Shown here piece by piece: positions 20,098 to 31,266 of a DNA stretch of 64,000 nt. Every line of letters starts with the position of its first letter. Position 1 is the first letter of the stretch. The stretch covers positions 5,866,001 through 5,930,000 of the forward strand of contig NC_022657.1 of NCBI RefSeq assembly GCF_000494755.1, in the 5' to 3' direction. The translations under genes were made by a program, and so were the position numbers. This DNA comes from Amorphoplanes friuliensis DSM 7358. Its GTDB lineage: Bacteria > Actinomycetota > Actinomycetes > Mycobacteriales > Micromonosporaceae. Under the pieces are notes generated by a model. The model was given only the letters and a program-made list of their open reading frames with translations, was not told the origin of the DNA and did no database searches.

Positions 20098-20450
20098 TGC
20101 TGGCGGAGGTTCGGCGGATCTGTCTGGGGCTGCCGGGGGTCACCGAGCGGCTCAGTCATGGGGCGCCGACGTGGTTCGTCAACGGGCAGCGGACCTTCGT
20201 CACGTTGTGGGAGCACGGGCATCACGACAACGAGTTCCCGCATCTGTGGTGTGCTGCGCCGGCCGGGGCTCAGGAGGAACTGATCCTGGCTGATCCCGCG
20301 CGGTTCTTCCGGCCGCCCTATGTCGGGCATCGGGGCTGGATCGGGGTGCGGCTGGACGGCGATGTCGGCTGGGACGAGATCGGCGAGTTGTGCCAGGACG
20401 CCTACGACACGGTGTCGAGGCCGAAGAAGTCCACTTCGAGGAGGCCGTAG
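20097..20450 (+). CDS. MmcQ/YjbR-family protein
   Basis: 117 residues: LAEVRRICLGLPGVTERLSH, then GAPTWFVNGQRTFVTLW, and RGWIGVRLDGDVGWDEIGEL followed by a basic tail. These are the usual landmarks of the small CyaY-like MmcQ/YjbR fold, whose role is unclear (possibly DNA binding). It starts inside the stop of the VOC gene. Its last 49 bases overlap the 3' end of the convergent acetyltransferase gene; a short palindrome there encodes Asp-Thr-Val-Ser on both strands. Confidence 0.8.
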   Translation: MLAEVRRICLGLPGVTERLSHGAPTWFVNGQRTFVTLWEHGHHDNEFPHLWCAAPAGAQEELILADPARFFRPPYVGHRGWIGVRLDGDVGWDEIGELCQDAYDTVSRPKKSTSRRP

Positions 20451-20950
20451 AGCAGGTCGTCCGTCCACTCGTTCTTGATCCAGGTGTGCTGGCGCAGGTG
20501 GCCCTCGCGGGTGAAGCCGACCCGTTCCAGGAGCCGGGCCGAGGCCTCGTTGCGGGCGTCGCACTCCGCGGCGACCTTGTGCAGGCCCTGCACGCGGAAG
20601 AGGTGATTCAGCACGGCCCGGACGGCTTCGGTCGCGTAACCGTTGCCTTGGTGCTCCGGCGCCACGGTGTACCCGATCTCGGCCTGCAGCAGATTGTCGT
20701 TGAGGTTCACGCCGACGTCGCCGATGTGCGTCTTGCCGGCCTTGGTCTCGATCGCGTACTGGAACCAGCCGGGCTGGGCCGGATCCGCCTCCGCCATCGA
20801 CTCGATGGCGTAGCGGGCACGCTCCAGCGGGTAGGGCGCGTCCCACGACTGGTAGAGCGCCACGTCCGGTGACGAGCGGTAGGCCGCCAGGGTCTCCGCG
20901 TCGCCGGCGCGGAAGCGGCGCAGCACCAGCCGCTCAGTCGTGATCAGCAC
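20402..20950 (-). CDS. RimJ/RimL-type GNAT acetyltransferase
   Basis: 182 residues. LITTERLVLRRFRAGDAETL is the typical RimJ/RimL start, IGYTVAPEHQGNGYATEAV carries the acetyl-CoA loop, and CDARNEASARLLERVGFTRE the C-terminal signature. The family acetylates ribosomal protein N termini, aminoglycosides or small molecules; the target is not clear. The start is GTG 20950. The 3' end overlaps the MmcQ/YjbR gene. Confidence 0.88.
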   Translation of the reverse strand: MLITTERLVLRRFRAGDAETLAAYRSSPDVALYQSWDAPYPLERARYAIESMAEADPAQPGWFQYAIETKAGKTHIGDVGVNLNDNLLQAEIGYTVAPEHQGNGYATEAVRAVLNHLFRVQGLHKVAAECDARNEASARLLERVGFTREGHLRQHTWIKNEWTDDLLYGLLEVDFFGLDTVS

Positions 20951-21008
20951 AGGGCCGAGCCTAATGCGGTGGCGGCCGCGGCTGCCCGGCGCCCATCATG
21001 GGCCGGAC

Positions 21009-21347
21009 ATGAGCAACCTGATCGCTGTCGCCGCGCGGGTCGCGGCGGGGTCGGCCGTCGAGTTCCGGCCGACCGGTTCGTCGATGGTTCCACTGATCCG
21101 CAGCCGCCAACTCGTCACCGTCGAACCCGTCGACCCGGCTACGGTCGTTGTCGGCGACATCGTGCTGTGCCGGGTGGCCGGCGCCGTCTACCTGCACCTG
21201 GTGTCGGCGGTCGATCCGGCCAAGCGGCGCGTGCAGATCAGCAACAACCGCGGGCGCGTCAACGGCTGGACCAGCTACGACCGGGTCTACGGCCGCTGCA
21301 CCGCGGTCGACGGCCGACCCCGGCCCCGCCGCCCCGACACACCATGA
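21009..21347 (+). CDS. Signal-peptidase-like (S24/S26) domain protein
   Basis: 112 residues. The segment FRPTGSSMVPLIRSRQLVTV resembles the Ser-containing box of S24/S26 peptidases (G-x-S-M-x-P), followed by VVVGDIVLCRVAGAVYLHLV and ISNNRGRVNGWTSYDRVYGR, which match boxes C to E of small S26-like proteins. There is no membrane segment and no obvious catalytic Lys after the second box, so it may not be an active protease. The ATG at 21009 was chosen by similarity. The 3' end lies in a degenerate tandem repeat. Confidence 0.6.
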   Translation: MSNLIAVAARVAAGSAVEFRPTGSSMVPLIRSRQLVTVEPVDPATVVVGDIVLCRVAGAVYLHLVSAVDPAKRRVQISNNRGRVNGWTSYDRVYGRCTAVDGRPRPRRPDTP

Positions 21348-21424
21348 GCCGGCCGGGGTGGCACCGATCGACCCACCACGAGCCCGGCCGGAGTCACGCC
21401 GACCGACCCACCACGAGCCCGGCC
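21336..21424 (+). repeat. Degenerate 34-35-base tandem repeat, three units
   Basis: Units begin at 21336, 21370 and 21405 and share GACCCACCACGAGCCCGGCC with one or two changes. The first unit contains the stop codon of the S24/S26-like gene; the rest lies in the gap before the PP2C gene. Confidence 0.65.
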
Positions 21425-21474
21425 CCGATCGCGCCGCCCCGTCAGCCGGCCCGTGAGCCGGCCCGGCGGCGGGC

Positions 21475-22197
21475 TCAGCCGGCTGCTTCGACGTCGGCGA
21501 CGATCACCGTGACGTTGTCGGGGGCGCCGGCTTCCAGAGTCCGGGCGATCAGTTCGGCCGCGCACACCTGCCGGTCCGGGTACGACCGCAGCGTGGTAGC
21601 GATCACCTCGTCCTCGACATAATCGCTCAGCCCGTCGCTGCACAGCAGGAACCGATCCCCCACCCGCACCGGCACCATGCGCCCCGCCGGGCGGAACGGG
21701 CCGCCCTGGACCGCCTGGGTGACCAGGGCGCGCTGCGGGTGCCTGCGGGCGTCATCAGGGGTCAGAACACCCTGATCGACCAGCGCCTGCACGTACGTGT
21801 CGTCGCGCGTCAGCTGCGTCAGCTCGCCGTCGCGGCTCAGGTAGCACCGGGAGTCGCCCACGTTCAGCGCGGCGACGCGGTCGCCGGACAGCAGCAGGGT
21901 GGTCACCGTCGTGCCCATGCCGTCGCGGGCGTCGTCCTCGGTGACCGCGGCCTCGATGCGCTCGTTGGCGGTGCCCAGCGCCGTGACCAGGTCCTGGAGG
22001 GGTTCGCCGGTGTCGGGCATGGTGTCGACGTCGGCCAGGGCGCGGACCAGGATGTCGCTGGCCAGTTCGCCGGCTGGCAGGCCGCCCATGCCGTCGGCGA
22101 CCACCAGCAACCGGCCGCCGACGAAGACGGCGTCCTCGTTGTTCGACCGGACCAGGCCCTGGTCGGAGGCGGCCACCGCACGAAGCACGACACTCAT
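21475..22197 (-). CDS. PP2C-family Ser/Thr protein phosphatase
   Basis: 240 residues. Motifs of metal-dependent phosphatases are in order: SNNEDAVFVGGRLLVVADGM then GG (metal-binding Asp), DGMGTTVTTLLLSGDRVAAL, NVGDSRCYLSRDGELTQLT, FLLCSDGLSDYVEDEV and APDNVTVIVADV. It is soluble and lacks the C-terminal membrane segment of PstP. It dephosphorylates Ser/Thr kinases or their targets; two kinases are encoded elsewhere in this window but neither is adjacent. It is divergent from a LuxR-type regulator gene across only 58-64 bases. Confidence 0.9.
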   Translation of the reverse strand: MSVVLRAVAASDQGLVRSNNEDAVFVGGRLLVVADGMGGLPAGELASDILVRALADVDTMPDTGEPLQDLVTALGTANERIEAAVTEDDARDGMGTTVTTLLLSGDRVAALNVGDSRCYLSRDGELTQLTRDDTYVQALVDQGVLTPDDARRHPQRALVTQAVQGGPFRPAGRMVPVRVGDRFLLCSDGLSDYVEDEVIATTLRSYPDRQVCAAELIARTLEAGAPDNVTVIVADVEAAG

Positions 22198-22231
22198 GTC
22201 ACAAGACTGCCAAAGGGCTGCGGCGGTGTCT

Positions 22232-22250
22232 GTAGTACGTAGTACGTAGT
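22232..22250. repeat. Short GTAGTAC tandem repeat in a divergent promoter region
   Basis: GTAGTAC is repeated 2.7 times between the PP2C gene and the LuxR-type regulator gene. The run contains overlapping TACGTA palindromes and could be an operator. Confidence 0.5.
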
Positions 22251-22255
22251 GTTGG

Positions 22256-23242
22256 GTGGTGATGCCGGTACCGATGGTGGGACGAACGGACGCACTGGAC
22301 GAGCTCCGGGGCGCCTGGGAACGTGTGGGTACCCGCAAGAAGTGTGTCCCCGCGGTGATCACCGGCCTGCCCGGCACCGGCAAGACGACCCTGGCTGCGG
22401 CTGCTTTGCAGGTCACCACGCCGCAGGTGGTGCTGTCCGGTTCGGCGCGGCTGCATTCGCCCGCACCTTACGACTGGCTGGCCGCCGCGCTCGCCGATCT
22501 GGGGACGCGGCCCGAGCTGCCCGTGCCTCCCGACGCGCTGGCCTGGCTGGCGCAGGATCCCGATGTCCCCCGGGAGCGGTACACGCCTGATGCGCTGCTG
22601 CGGCTGGCCGTGACCACGGTGCGGACGCTCGTCGGCGGTCGTCCGGCCGTACTCGTGGTGGAAGATCTTCATGCTCTTGACCCGGCGAGCCTGAACCTGA
22701 TCGGTGAGCTGGCCGGCGCGGACCTCCCGGCGTTGGTGCTCGTGACCAGCCGGCCGCCGGACGAGGCGGTGTCCCCGCTGCTCACGGCCCGGGTCCTGGC
22801 CCGGCTGTCGGGTGCTCCCGGGGCCGTGCGCCAGCATCTGGGTGCCTTGACCGCCGGGCAGGTGACCCAAATTCTCGATCATGTGTACGGCGACAGTTGC
22901 CCACCGGCCGACGTGGCGGAGGCGGTGTGGCGCCGCACGGGCGGCAACCCGTACAGGCTGACCGAGCTGATCGCGATGGCCGGGGGGCCGGAGGCGCTGG
23001 CCGACGCCACGCTGCCGACGTACCTGCAGGATCAGCCGGAGCTGACCGCCCGGGAGCGGGAGGTCATCGGCTGTCTGGCCGAGGGCATGTCCAACAAGCA
23101 GATCGCCCGGGCGCTGGGCATCTCGGTGCGCACGGTGACCGTGCACGTCTCGAACCTGCTGCGGAAGACAGGTGCCGCCTCGCGCACGGAGGCCGCGTTG
23201 TGGGCGGTTCAGCGGGATCTCAGGGCCACAGCAGCGTCTTGA
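22256..23242 (+). CDS. LuxR-family regulator with AAA ATPase domain
   Basis: 328 residues. The N-terminal half is a STAND/AAA-type ATPase: Walker A GLPGTGKTT near residue 42, Walker B VLVVEDLHALDP and a sensor LVTSRPP. The C-terminal 65 residues form a LuxR helix-turn-helix (LTAREREVIGCLAEGMSNKQ then ARALGISVRTVTVHVSNLLR). It is much shorter than classical LAL regulators because the long TPR region is absent. Starts at GTG 22256, GTG 22259, ATG 22262 or ATG 22274 are all possible; no clear ribosome site decides. The last 23 bases overlap the convergent dehydrogenase gene. Confidence 0.85.
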   Translation: MVMPVPMVGRTDALDELRGAWERVGTRKKCVPAVITGLPGTGKTTLAAAALQVTTPQVVLSGSARLHSPAPYDWLAAALADLGTRPELPVPPDALAWLAQDPDVPRERYTPDALLRLAVTTVRTLVGGRPAVLVVEDLHALDPASLNLIGELAGADLPALVLVTSRPPDEAVSPLLTARVLARLSGAPGAVRQHLGALTAGQVTQILDHVYGDSCPPADVAEAVWRRTGGNPYRLTELIAMAGGPEALADATLPTYLQDQPELTAREREVIGCLAEGMSNKQIARALGISVRTVTVHVSNLLRKTGAASRTEAALWAVQRDLRATAAS

Positions 23243-24269
23243 TCGACCGGCGTTCGTCCATCGCCGCGTAGGCCTCGGCGACCCGGTCCATCGGCAGCTG
23301 AAGGTCGAAGACCGCGCTCGCGTCGAGCGTTCCGGCCAGCACCTCCGCGAGCAACTCCGGCAGGTACGGGCGGACCGGCGCGACCCCACCGGCGACCCTG
23401 ATGTTGGCGCCGAACATCTGCTTGATCGGCAGTTCGGCCCCGCCGAGCGGCACTCCGACATAACCGACGGCGCCGCCCGGGCGTACCGAAGCGAGGGCCT
23501 GCGCCATCGACTCGCTGGTGCCGACGCACTCGAGGACGGCGTCCGCGCCCAGGTCACCGAGCAGGTCGCGCAGCGCCGCGGCGCCCTCGTCACCGCGTTC
23601 GGAGATGATGTCGGACGCGCCGAAGCCGGTGGCGACCTCCTGGCGGTCGGTGTGCGACGAAAAGGCGATCACGCGTTCCGCGCCGAGCCGGACCGCCGCG
23701 AGGACCGCGCACAGACCGACGGCGCCATCACCGACCACCGCCACCGTACGGCCGGGGCCGACGCCGGCGGAGACAGCGGCGTGGTGGCCGGTGACCAGCA
23801 CGTCGGAGAGGGCGAGCAGGGCCGGGATCTGCTTGGTGTCCGGCAGGCCCGGCGTCGCGACCAGGGTGCCGTCGGCCAGGGGCACCCGCACGTACCGGCC
23901 CTGGCCGCCGTCGAGGGTGCGGCCGTCGGGGTCCGTGCCGCCGTACCACTGGGCCTGGACGCACGAGGTGGTGATGCCCTGCCGGCAGTGCACGCAGGTG
24001 CCGTCGCTGATCGAGAACGGCGAGACGACGAAGTCGCCTTCCTTCACCGTGGTCACCCCGGCGCCGATCTCCTCGACCACGCCGACAAACTCGTGACCGA
24101 TCGGGTGGGGGTCCGCGGGCGGGCGGGCGCCGCGATAGGTCCACAGGTCGGAGCCGCAGACGCAGGCCGCGACGACGCGGACGACGGCATCCGTGGGCAG
24201 CTGGACGACCGGATCGGGACGTTCTTCCCAGCGGACGTCGCGGGGGGCGTGCCACATAGCAGCGTGCAT
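23220..24269 (-). CDS. Zinc-dependent alcohol dehydrogenase-family protein
   Basis: 349 residues of the medium-chain dehydrogenase family. The catalytic zinc site is seen in CVCGSDLW and IGHEFVGVVEE; the structural-zinc loop reads DGTCVHCRQGITTSC, where Asp replaces the first of the usual four cysteines. The NAD(P) site is TVAVVGDGAVGLCAVLAAVR. Substrate unknown; similar enzymes act on short-chain alcohols or aldehydes. The ATG at 24269 is followed by a second Met five codons on. It is divergent from tex. Confidence 0.9.
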   Translation of the reverse strand: MHAAMWHAPRDVRWEERPDPVVQLPTDAVVRVVAACVCGSDLWTYRGARPPADPHPIGHEFVGVVEEIGAGVTTVKEGDFVVSPFSISDGTCVHCRQGITTSCVQAQWYGGTDPDGRTLDGGQGRYVRVPLADGTLVATPGLPDTKQIPALLALSDVLVTGHHAAVSAGVGPGRTVAVVGDGAVGLCAVLAAVRLGAERVIAFSSHTDRQEVATGFGASDIISERGDEGAAALRDLLGDLGADAVLECVGTSESMAQALASVRPGGAVGYVGVPLGGAELPIKQMFGANIRVAGGVAPVRPYLPELLAEVLAGTLDASAVFDLQLPMDRVAEAYAAMDERRSIKTLLWP

Positions 24270-24366
24270 GGGGCCGACCTTACCCGCGCCGCAACGGGGT
24301 GATCATTAACGCCGGTTTCGCGGGGCGACGCGACAAGTGTCGGACCCCTCGGTCACAATCGTCGGC

Positions 24367-26883
<2,517 letters not shown>

Positions 26884-26892
26884 AACAACAAC

Positions 26893-26927
26893 GGGCCGGG
26901 TCCCTCACGGGGCCCGGCCCTCTTGTT
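26893..26927 (+). terminator. Terminator of tex
   Basis: GGGCCGGGTCC pairs with GGGCCCGGCCC-type arm 26909-26920 (one wobble), short loop, followed by TCTTGTT. Confidence 0.75.
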
Positions 26928-26938
26928 CACGATGCGTA

Positions 26939-27060
26939 GGCCGGATCCCTCAGTGGCCGGCCCATCGGTGAAGGGCGCGGGTCGGATCCTCGAGGGGCCG
27001 GCCCACCGGTTGATGAGCGCGGGCCGGAATCCCAGGGCCGGCGCATCGGGTGACGGGCCC
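26939..27060. repeat. Degenerate 41-42-base tandem repeat, three units
   Basis: Units start near 26939, 26980 and 27022. Each has GGYCGGAWYCC, a GGGCCGGC core and an ATCGGT-like end. The block is non-coding and lies between tex and a kinase gene. Confidence 0.6.
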
Positions 27061-27076
27061 TCGCCGACGCCACGAA

Positions 27077-27101
27077 GGCCCGACATCACTGAAGTTGGGC
27101 C
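27077..27101. repeat. Single diverged copy of the 57-kb palindromic repeat
   Basis: The 25 bases read arm GGCCCGAC, ATCACT, arm GAAGTTGGGCC. About 21 positions match the consensus of the array at 57.1-58.3 kb (arm GGCCCGACTTC, short loop, arm GAAGTTGGGCC). Confidence 0.65.
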
Positions 27102-27145
27102 TGGGCGCGGGTCCGGATCACCCTCGGGGCGGGCGGCCGCGTCGT

Positions 27146-28909
27146 TCAGCGTTCGATGGGCCAGATCTTGATGTTGGTGAAGGAGACCACGTAGGGCCCC
27201 TGTTGCGGGGCGCCGCGTTCGGTGAAGAGGCCGAGGACGACCTTGCCGCTGGTGATTTCCTTGTCCTGGACCGGGACGCTGCCGACGAGTTCGCCGTCGC
27301 GGAGGACCTCGAGGACGTTGCCGACGACGCTGACCGTGATGCGGGTGGCCGGGGCGCCGACGCCGATCGGGGTGTCGTCCAGGGGGAAGGTTTTGTAGAC
27401 CGTCATGCTGCGCGACTTGTGCGAGCCGATGTAGACGTTGCGTTCGCAGATGCGGACCTGGTAGCCGCGGTTGTCGTCGAAGCGCATCCAGATCGAGGCG
27501 CAGCTGTCGGCGGTGAGCAGGCGGATGCCGACCTCGGCCTGGAGGTCGTCGGGTTCGGCGTCCTCGGGGCCGCGGCACTTGAAGACGCCGCGGGTCTCGC
27601 GCCGGACGATGAGGCCGCCGTCGAAGGAGCAGCTTGCTTGTTCTCGGCTGTCGACCGTGGACTGCCAGAGGCGGCGCTGCAGGAGGGGGTCGGCGAGCAG
27701 CAGGCCCGCGTCGGGGTCTGGGTCCGGCGGGAAGCTGGGGCCGGCCACCGGGTCGTCGGTTCCGCCGCGCGGCCAGAACGTCGCGGCCATGCCGCCGACC
27801 GCGAGCACCGCGATGACCAGCAGTGCGACCGCGACCGGCAGGACCCAGGGGCGCCGCGGGGTCGGGTCGTGGAGCAGGAAGGGTGTTGTCGGTCCGGCCG
27901 GTGAGGTCGGCACCGGCTGGGTGACGATCGAGTTCTCGCTGTACCCGACCAGCGTTGTCGGCGCCGCCAGCGCGGTCAGCTGACGGCCCGCGTGGTACCC
28001 GGTGACCGCCTGCGCCTCCTCGGCGGCGTGCCGGAGACCGGGCTGGTGGTCGAGGGCGGCACCGGAGGCGGCGGGCCGCTGCGGGCCGGCGACCAGCAGG
28101 TCGAGCAGTTCGCGGGCGCTGGGGCGGTTGGCCGGGTCCTTCTCCAGCGCGTGCCCGATGAGGTCGCGCAAGGGGCCGCTGAGACCGGTCAGGTCGGGCG
28201 GCTGGGTGAGGATACGGGCCGCGGTGGCCGGCGGCGAGTCGGCGCTGAACGGCGTCCGGCCGGTGCCCGCGTAGGCCACGACACCACCCCACGCGAACAC
28301 GTCGGCGGCCGGGGTCAGCGGGGTGTCGGTGTCGGAGGCGAAGCGTTCCGGGGCCATGTAGGCGACCGTGCCCACCATCTGGTCGGTCTGCGTGTGCGCG
28401 CTGGTCGCCTCCATTGCCCGGGCGATGCCGAAGTCGATGACCTTGGGGCTGCCGGGCGCGAGGAGCACGTTGCGGGGTTTCAGATCGCGGTGGATCACAC
28501 CCGCGCCGTGGATCGCGGTCAGTGCGGTGGCGACACCGATGGCGACACTGTGCAGATTGGACGCCGTGAGCGGCCCGCGTTCCTCGACGACCTCGGCCAG
28601 GCTGGGCCCGTCGACGTACTCGACGACCAGGTAGGGCTGCTCGTGGTCGGGATCGGCGTCGAGGACCTCCGCCGTGCAGAACGGCGGCACCTGCCGCACG
28701 CGGTTGACCTCGCTGCGGAAACGGCGCCGGAACGCGTCGTCGGGTGCCAGGTCGGCCCGGACCATCTTGACCGCCACCAGCACACCGGCGGCGCTGCGGG
28801 CCAGGTAGACCGTGCCCATGCCGCCCTCGCCGAGGCGGCCGATCAGCTCGTAGGAACCGAGCTTGCGGGGGTCACGCGGGCGCAGCGGTGTGGTCCGCTC
28901 GTCCGACAT
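27146..28909 (-). CDS. Membrane Ser/Thr protein kinase with cysteine-bearing ectodomain
   Basis: 587 residues. The kinase domain (about 20-275) has the glycine loop LIGRLGEGGMGTVYLARS, VAVKMV Lys, catalytic HRDLKPRNVLL, DFGIAR and APERFAS. A linker leads to one membrane segment near residue 360 (VLPVAVALLVIAVLAVGGMA). The ectodomain (about 400-587) has four cysteines (QASCSFDG, VFKCRGP, TADSCASIWMRF, VRICERN) and a beta-rich end resembling DUF1080/LamG-type folds. There are no PASTA repeats. The kinase at 40906 has the same layout and ectodomain. ATG 28909 follows GGAG by eight bases. Confidence 0.92.
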   Translation of the reverse strand: MSDERTTPLRPRDPRKLGSYELIGRLGEGGMGTVYLARSAAGVLVAVKMVRADLAPDDAFRRRFRSEVNRVRQVPPFCTAEVLDADPDHEQPYLVVEYVDGPSLAEVVEERGPLTASNLHSVAIGVATALTAIHGAGVIHRDLKPRNVLLAPGSPKVIDFGIARAMEATSAHTQTDQMVGTVAYMAPERFASDTDTPLTPAADVFAWGGVVAYAGTGRTPFSADSPPATAARILTQPPDLTGLSGPLRDLIGHALEKDPANRPSARELLDLLVAGPQRPAASGAALDHQPGLRHAAEEAQAVTGYHAGRQLTALAAPTTLVGYSENSIVTQPVPTSPAGPTTPFLLHDPTPRRPWVLPVAVALLVIAVLAVGGMAATFWPRGGTDDPVAGPSFPPDPDPDAGLLLADPLLQRRLWQSTVDSREQASCSFDGGLIVRRETRGVFKCRGPEDAEPDDLQAEVGIRLLTADSCASIWMRFDDNRGYQVRICERNVYIGSHKSRSMTVYKTFPLDDTPIGVGAPATRITVSVVGNVLEVLRDGELVGSVPVQDKEITSGKVVLGLFTERGAPQQGPYVVSFTNIKIWPIER

Positions 28910-29109
28910 GCCACTACTCCTACGCCCCCGGCGACACAATGCCGCCCGCCCCCGACAGAAAGGTCACCCTATCGGGCGTTGTCACTACCTGCGAATACCC
29001 GTCCCGCCTCTGCCGCCTAACCGACACAGACGCCCGCCCCGCACTGATCGATCGGGGGCGGCCACGCGGGCCCGGGCCGGGATAGGTTTACCGGCATGGA
29101 AGCGCGATT

Positions 29110-30066
29110 GTGACGCCCACGCAGTTGCGGGCGTACTCGGCCGTCGTGCGACTGGGCTCCGTCAAGCAGGCGGCCGCCCAGCTCGAGGTCTCGGAGTCGG
29201 CGGTCTCCCTGAACATCGGTCAGCTCCGCCGTGAGCTGGGAGATCAACTGTTCACCCGGACGGCCGCGGGTCTGGCGTTCACGCCCGGTGGTCTGCGGCT
29301 GGCCAGCCGCGCGGCCGAGCTGCTCGGCCTGCAGGACCGCACGGTGCTCGAGGTCAGCGCGGCCGGTCGCGGCCGGCGCCTGCTCCGGGTCGCGGCATCG
29401 AGCCTCTTCGCCGAACACGCGGCGCCCGGTCTCATCGAGCTGTTCGCCAAACGGGCGGCGGATCTCGACGTCGAGCTGAGTGTTCGCAACCCCGCCCACT
29501 TCGACACGCTGCTGCTGACCCGGACGGTCGACATCGCGATCGGCCCGCAGCCGGCAGCGGTCGAGCCCGGCCTGGCGAGCCGCCCGGTGATGAACTACCG
29601 CGTCGTCCTGGTCGTCGGCCCGACCCATCCCCTGGCCGGGGTGTCCGCCGGGCCGCACCAGCTGCGCGAGCAGACCTGGCTGCTCGGCCCGTCCGCGGCG
29701 GCCGACGTCGGCGCGGTCCCGGCCCTGCTGCGCCGCCTGGGTGTCCCCGAGGAAAACCAGCAGATCTTCCAGAGCCACGCCGCAGCCCTCGAAGAGGCCA
29801 AACGAGGCAAAGGCGTGGCGGCGGGCCTGTCCTTCACGGTCGCGCAGGACGTGGCGCACGGTCATCTGCTGCACGTCACCGGCCCGCAGGCGACGTTCGA
29901 GACGGTCTGGCACTCGCTGATGCTCACCGAGCAGGGCAGCCCGTCGCCGGCGGCCGAGCTGAGCCGGTTCGCCGCGACGCCCCGTGCGATCCAGGCGATG
30001 ATGCGCGGCGCGGGCGTGACGGTCGGTCACTTCCGCCCCTCGGTCCACGTCACCCTCTGGAGCTGA
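29110..30066 (+). CDS. LysR-family transcriptional regulator
   Basis: 318 residues. The N-terminal winged helix-turn-helix is clear (TQLRAYSAVVRLGSVKQAAA, then QLFTRTAAGLAFTPGG), followed by an effector-binding domain (LLRVAASSLFAEHAAPGLIE, HFDTLLLTRTVDIAIGP). The start is GTG 29110. It faces the 3' end of the CO dehydrogenase gene set across 12 bases. LysR regulators are often found with cox genes in actinomycetes, so control of that set is plausible; the inducer is unknown. Confidence 0.9.
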   Translation: MTPTQLRAYSAVVRLGSVKQAAAQLEVSESAVSLNIGQLRRELGDQLFTRTAAGLAFTPGGLRLASRAAELLGLQDRTVLEVSAAGRGRRLLRVAASSLFAEHAAPGLIELFAKRAADLDVELSVRNPAHFDTLLLTRTVDIAIGPQPAAVEPGLASRPVMNYRVVLVVGPTHPLAGVSAGPHQLREQTWLLGPSAAADVGAVPALLRRLGVPEENQQIFQSHAAALEEAKRGKGVAAGLSFTVAQDVAHGHLLHVTGPQATFETVWHSLMLTEQGSPSPAAELSRFAATPRAIQAMMRGAGVTVGHFRPSVHVTLWS

Positions 30067-30078
30067 CCCAGCCGATCA

Positions 30079-31266
30079 TCAACAGCCCCGGGTGGCCGGC
30101 CTCACGCAGGCAGCGATCTCTGCCGCGACCCCGGTCAGGTCGGCGAAGGTGCCGGCGGGCAGAAGCCGGTCGCAGAACGGCAGAGCCGCAGCCATCGCCC
30201 CGACCTGCGGTGCAAAACCCGGCACCCCGGCACGGGGATTCATCCAGATGATCCGGTACGCCCGGCGGCGCAAACGGGCCAGGACCGCGGCCAGGTCGGC
30301 GGGTGGGTCGCTGTCCCAGCCGTCGGAGCCGATCACCACGATCGCGCCGCGGACGGTGTTGCCGTGGTGGGAGGCCAGCAGCGCGCGGAGGTTCGTGGCG
30401 ATGCGGGTGCCCCCGAAGCGGTCCGTGACCAGGTCACCGGCACGGGCCACGGCAGTCGCGGCCGACGTGTGCCGCAGCACCACGGTCAGCCGCGTCAGCG
30501 TCGTCGCGAAAGCGAAGACCTCCGCGTCCGCGACCGTCGCGAACGCCCGCATCAGATGCAGGTAGGCCGTGGCCTGCGCCTGCATCGACTGGCTGACGTC
30601 GCAGAGCAGCACCACGCGACGCGGGCGGCGGACCGGCCGGGACCGCACCAGGGCGACCGGTTCCCAGCCGGTGCGGCGGGCCCGGGTCAGGGTCGGGCGC
30701 ACCGCGATCCGGCGCCCGGCCGAACCGGTCTGCTGCCGTCGTGTCCGCCGGGTCGGCCAGTCCACCGCCCGCAACCGCTCCCCCAGCGCCGCCACCTGCG
30801 CGGCGTCCAGGTCCTCGAACGGCAGCTCGGCCAGCGCCGCGAGCGCGCTCGGCCGGCGTTCCGGGACACCGCGGTCGGCGGCGGACTCCTCGGCGTCCGC
30901 AACCACCGGCGGCAGCGTTGCCCACGGAAGTCCGCCCTGGTCAGGAGCCCCTTCCGCGGCCGGCAGCGACACGAACGACTCACCACGCGGCGCGGGTCCA
31001 CGACGCTCGGACACCGCCGGCGTCTCGTCGAAGATCCCCGCGAACACCCCCTCGAACGCCGCCAGATCTGCCTGCCGCCGCACCAGACTCACCCGCGCGG
31101 CCCAGTAGAGCCGGTCGCGCGACAGCGGCGGGCACACCCCGAGCGCCCGGACAAAGTCCTCCACATCGGTCAGACCGCAAGGCACCCCGGCACGCCGCAG
31201 CCGATCGGCCAGCCCGACCGCAAAAGCCGCCCGGTCGGCCCCGCGCAGCAGGTCACCGCCGGGCAA
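30079..31266 (-). CDS. coxE: CoxE-type VWA-domain protein
   Basis: 395 residues. The C-terminal half is a von Willebrand A domain of the CoxE type, with the metal site LLCDVSQSMQAQATAYL and the second site RFGGTRIATNLRALL. The N-terminal half is helical and Arg-rich. With the AAA protein CoxD, CoxE is needed for maturation of the CuMo active site in Oligotropha. The start is uncertain: TTG 31266 overlaps the coxG stop by 14 bases and has no clear ribosome site. It is the last gene of the cox set. Confidence 0.85.
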   Translation of the reverse strand: MPGGDLLRGADRAAFAVGLADRLRRAGVPCGLTDVEDFVRALGVCPPLSRDRLYWAARVSLVRRQADLAAFEGVFAGIFDETPAVSERRGPAPRGESFVSLPAAEGAPDQGGLPWATLPPVVADAEESAADRGVPERRPSALAALAELPFEDLDAAQVAALGERLRAVDWPTRRTRRQQTGSAGRRIAVRPTLTRARRTGWEPVALVRSRPVRRPRRVVLLCDVSQSMQAQATAYLHLMRAFATVADAEVFAFATTLTRLTVVLRHTSAATAVARAGDLVTDRFGGTRIATNLRALLASHHGNTVRGAIVVIGSDGWDSDPPADLAAVLARLRRRAYRIIWMNPRAGVPGFAPQVGAMAAALPFCDRLLPAGTFADLTGVAAEIAACVRPATRGC

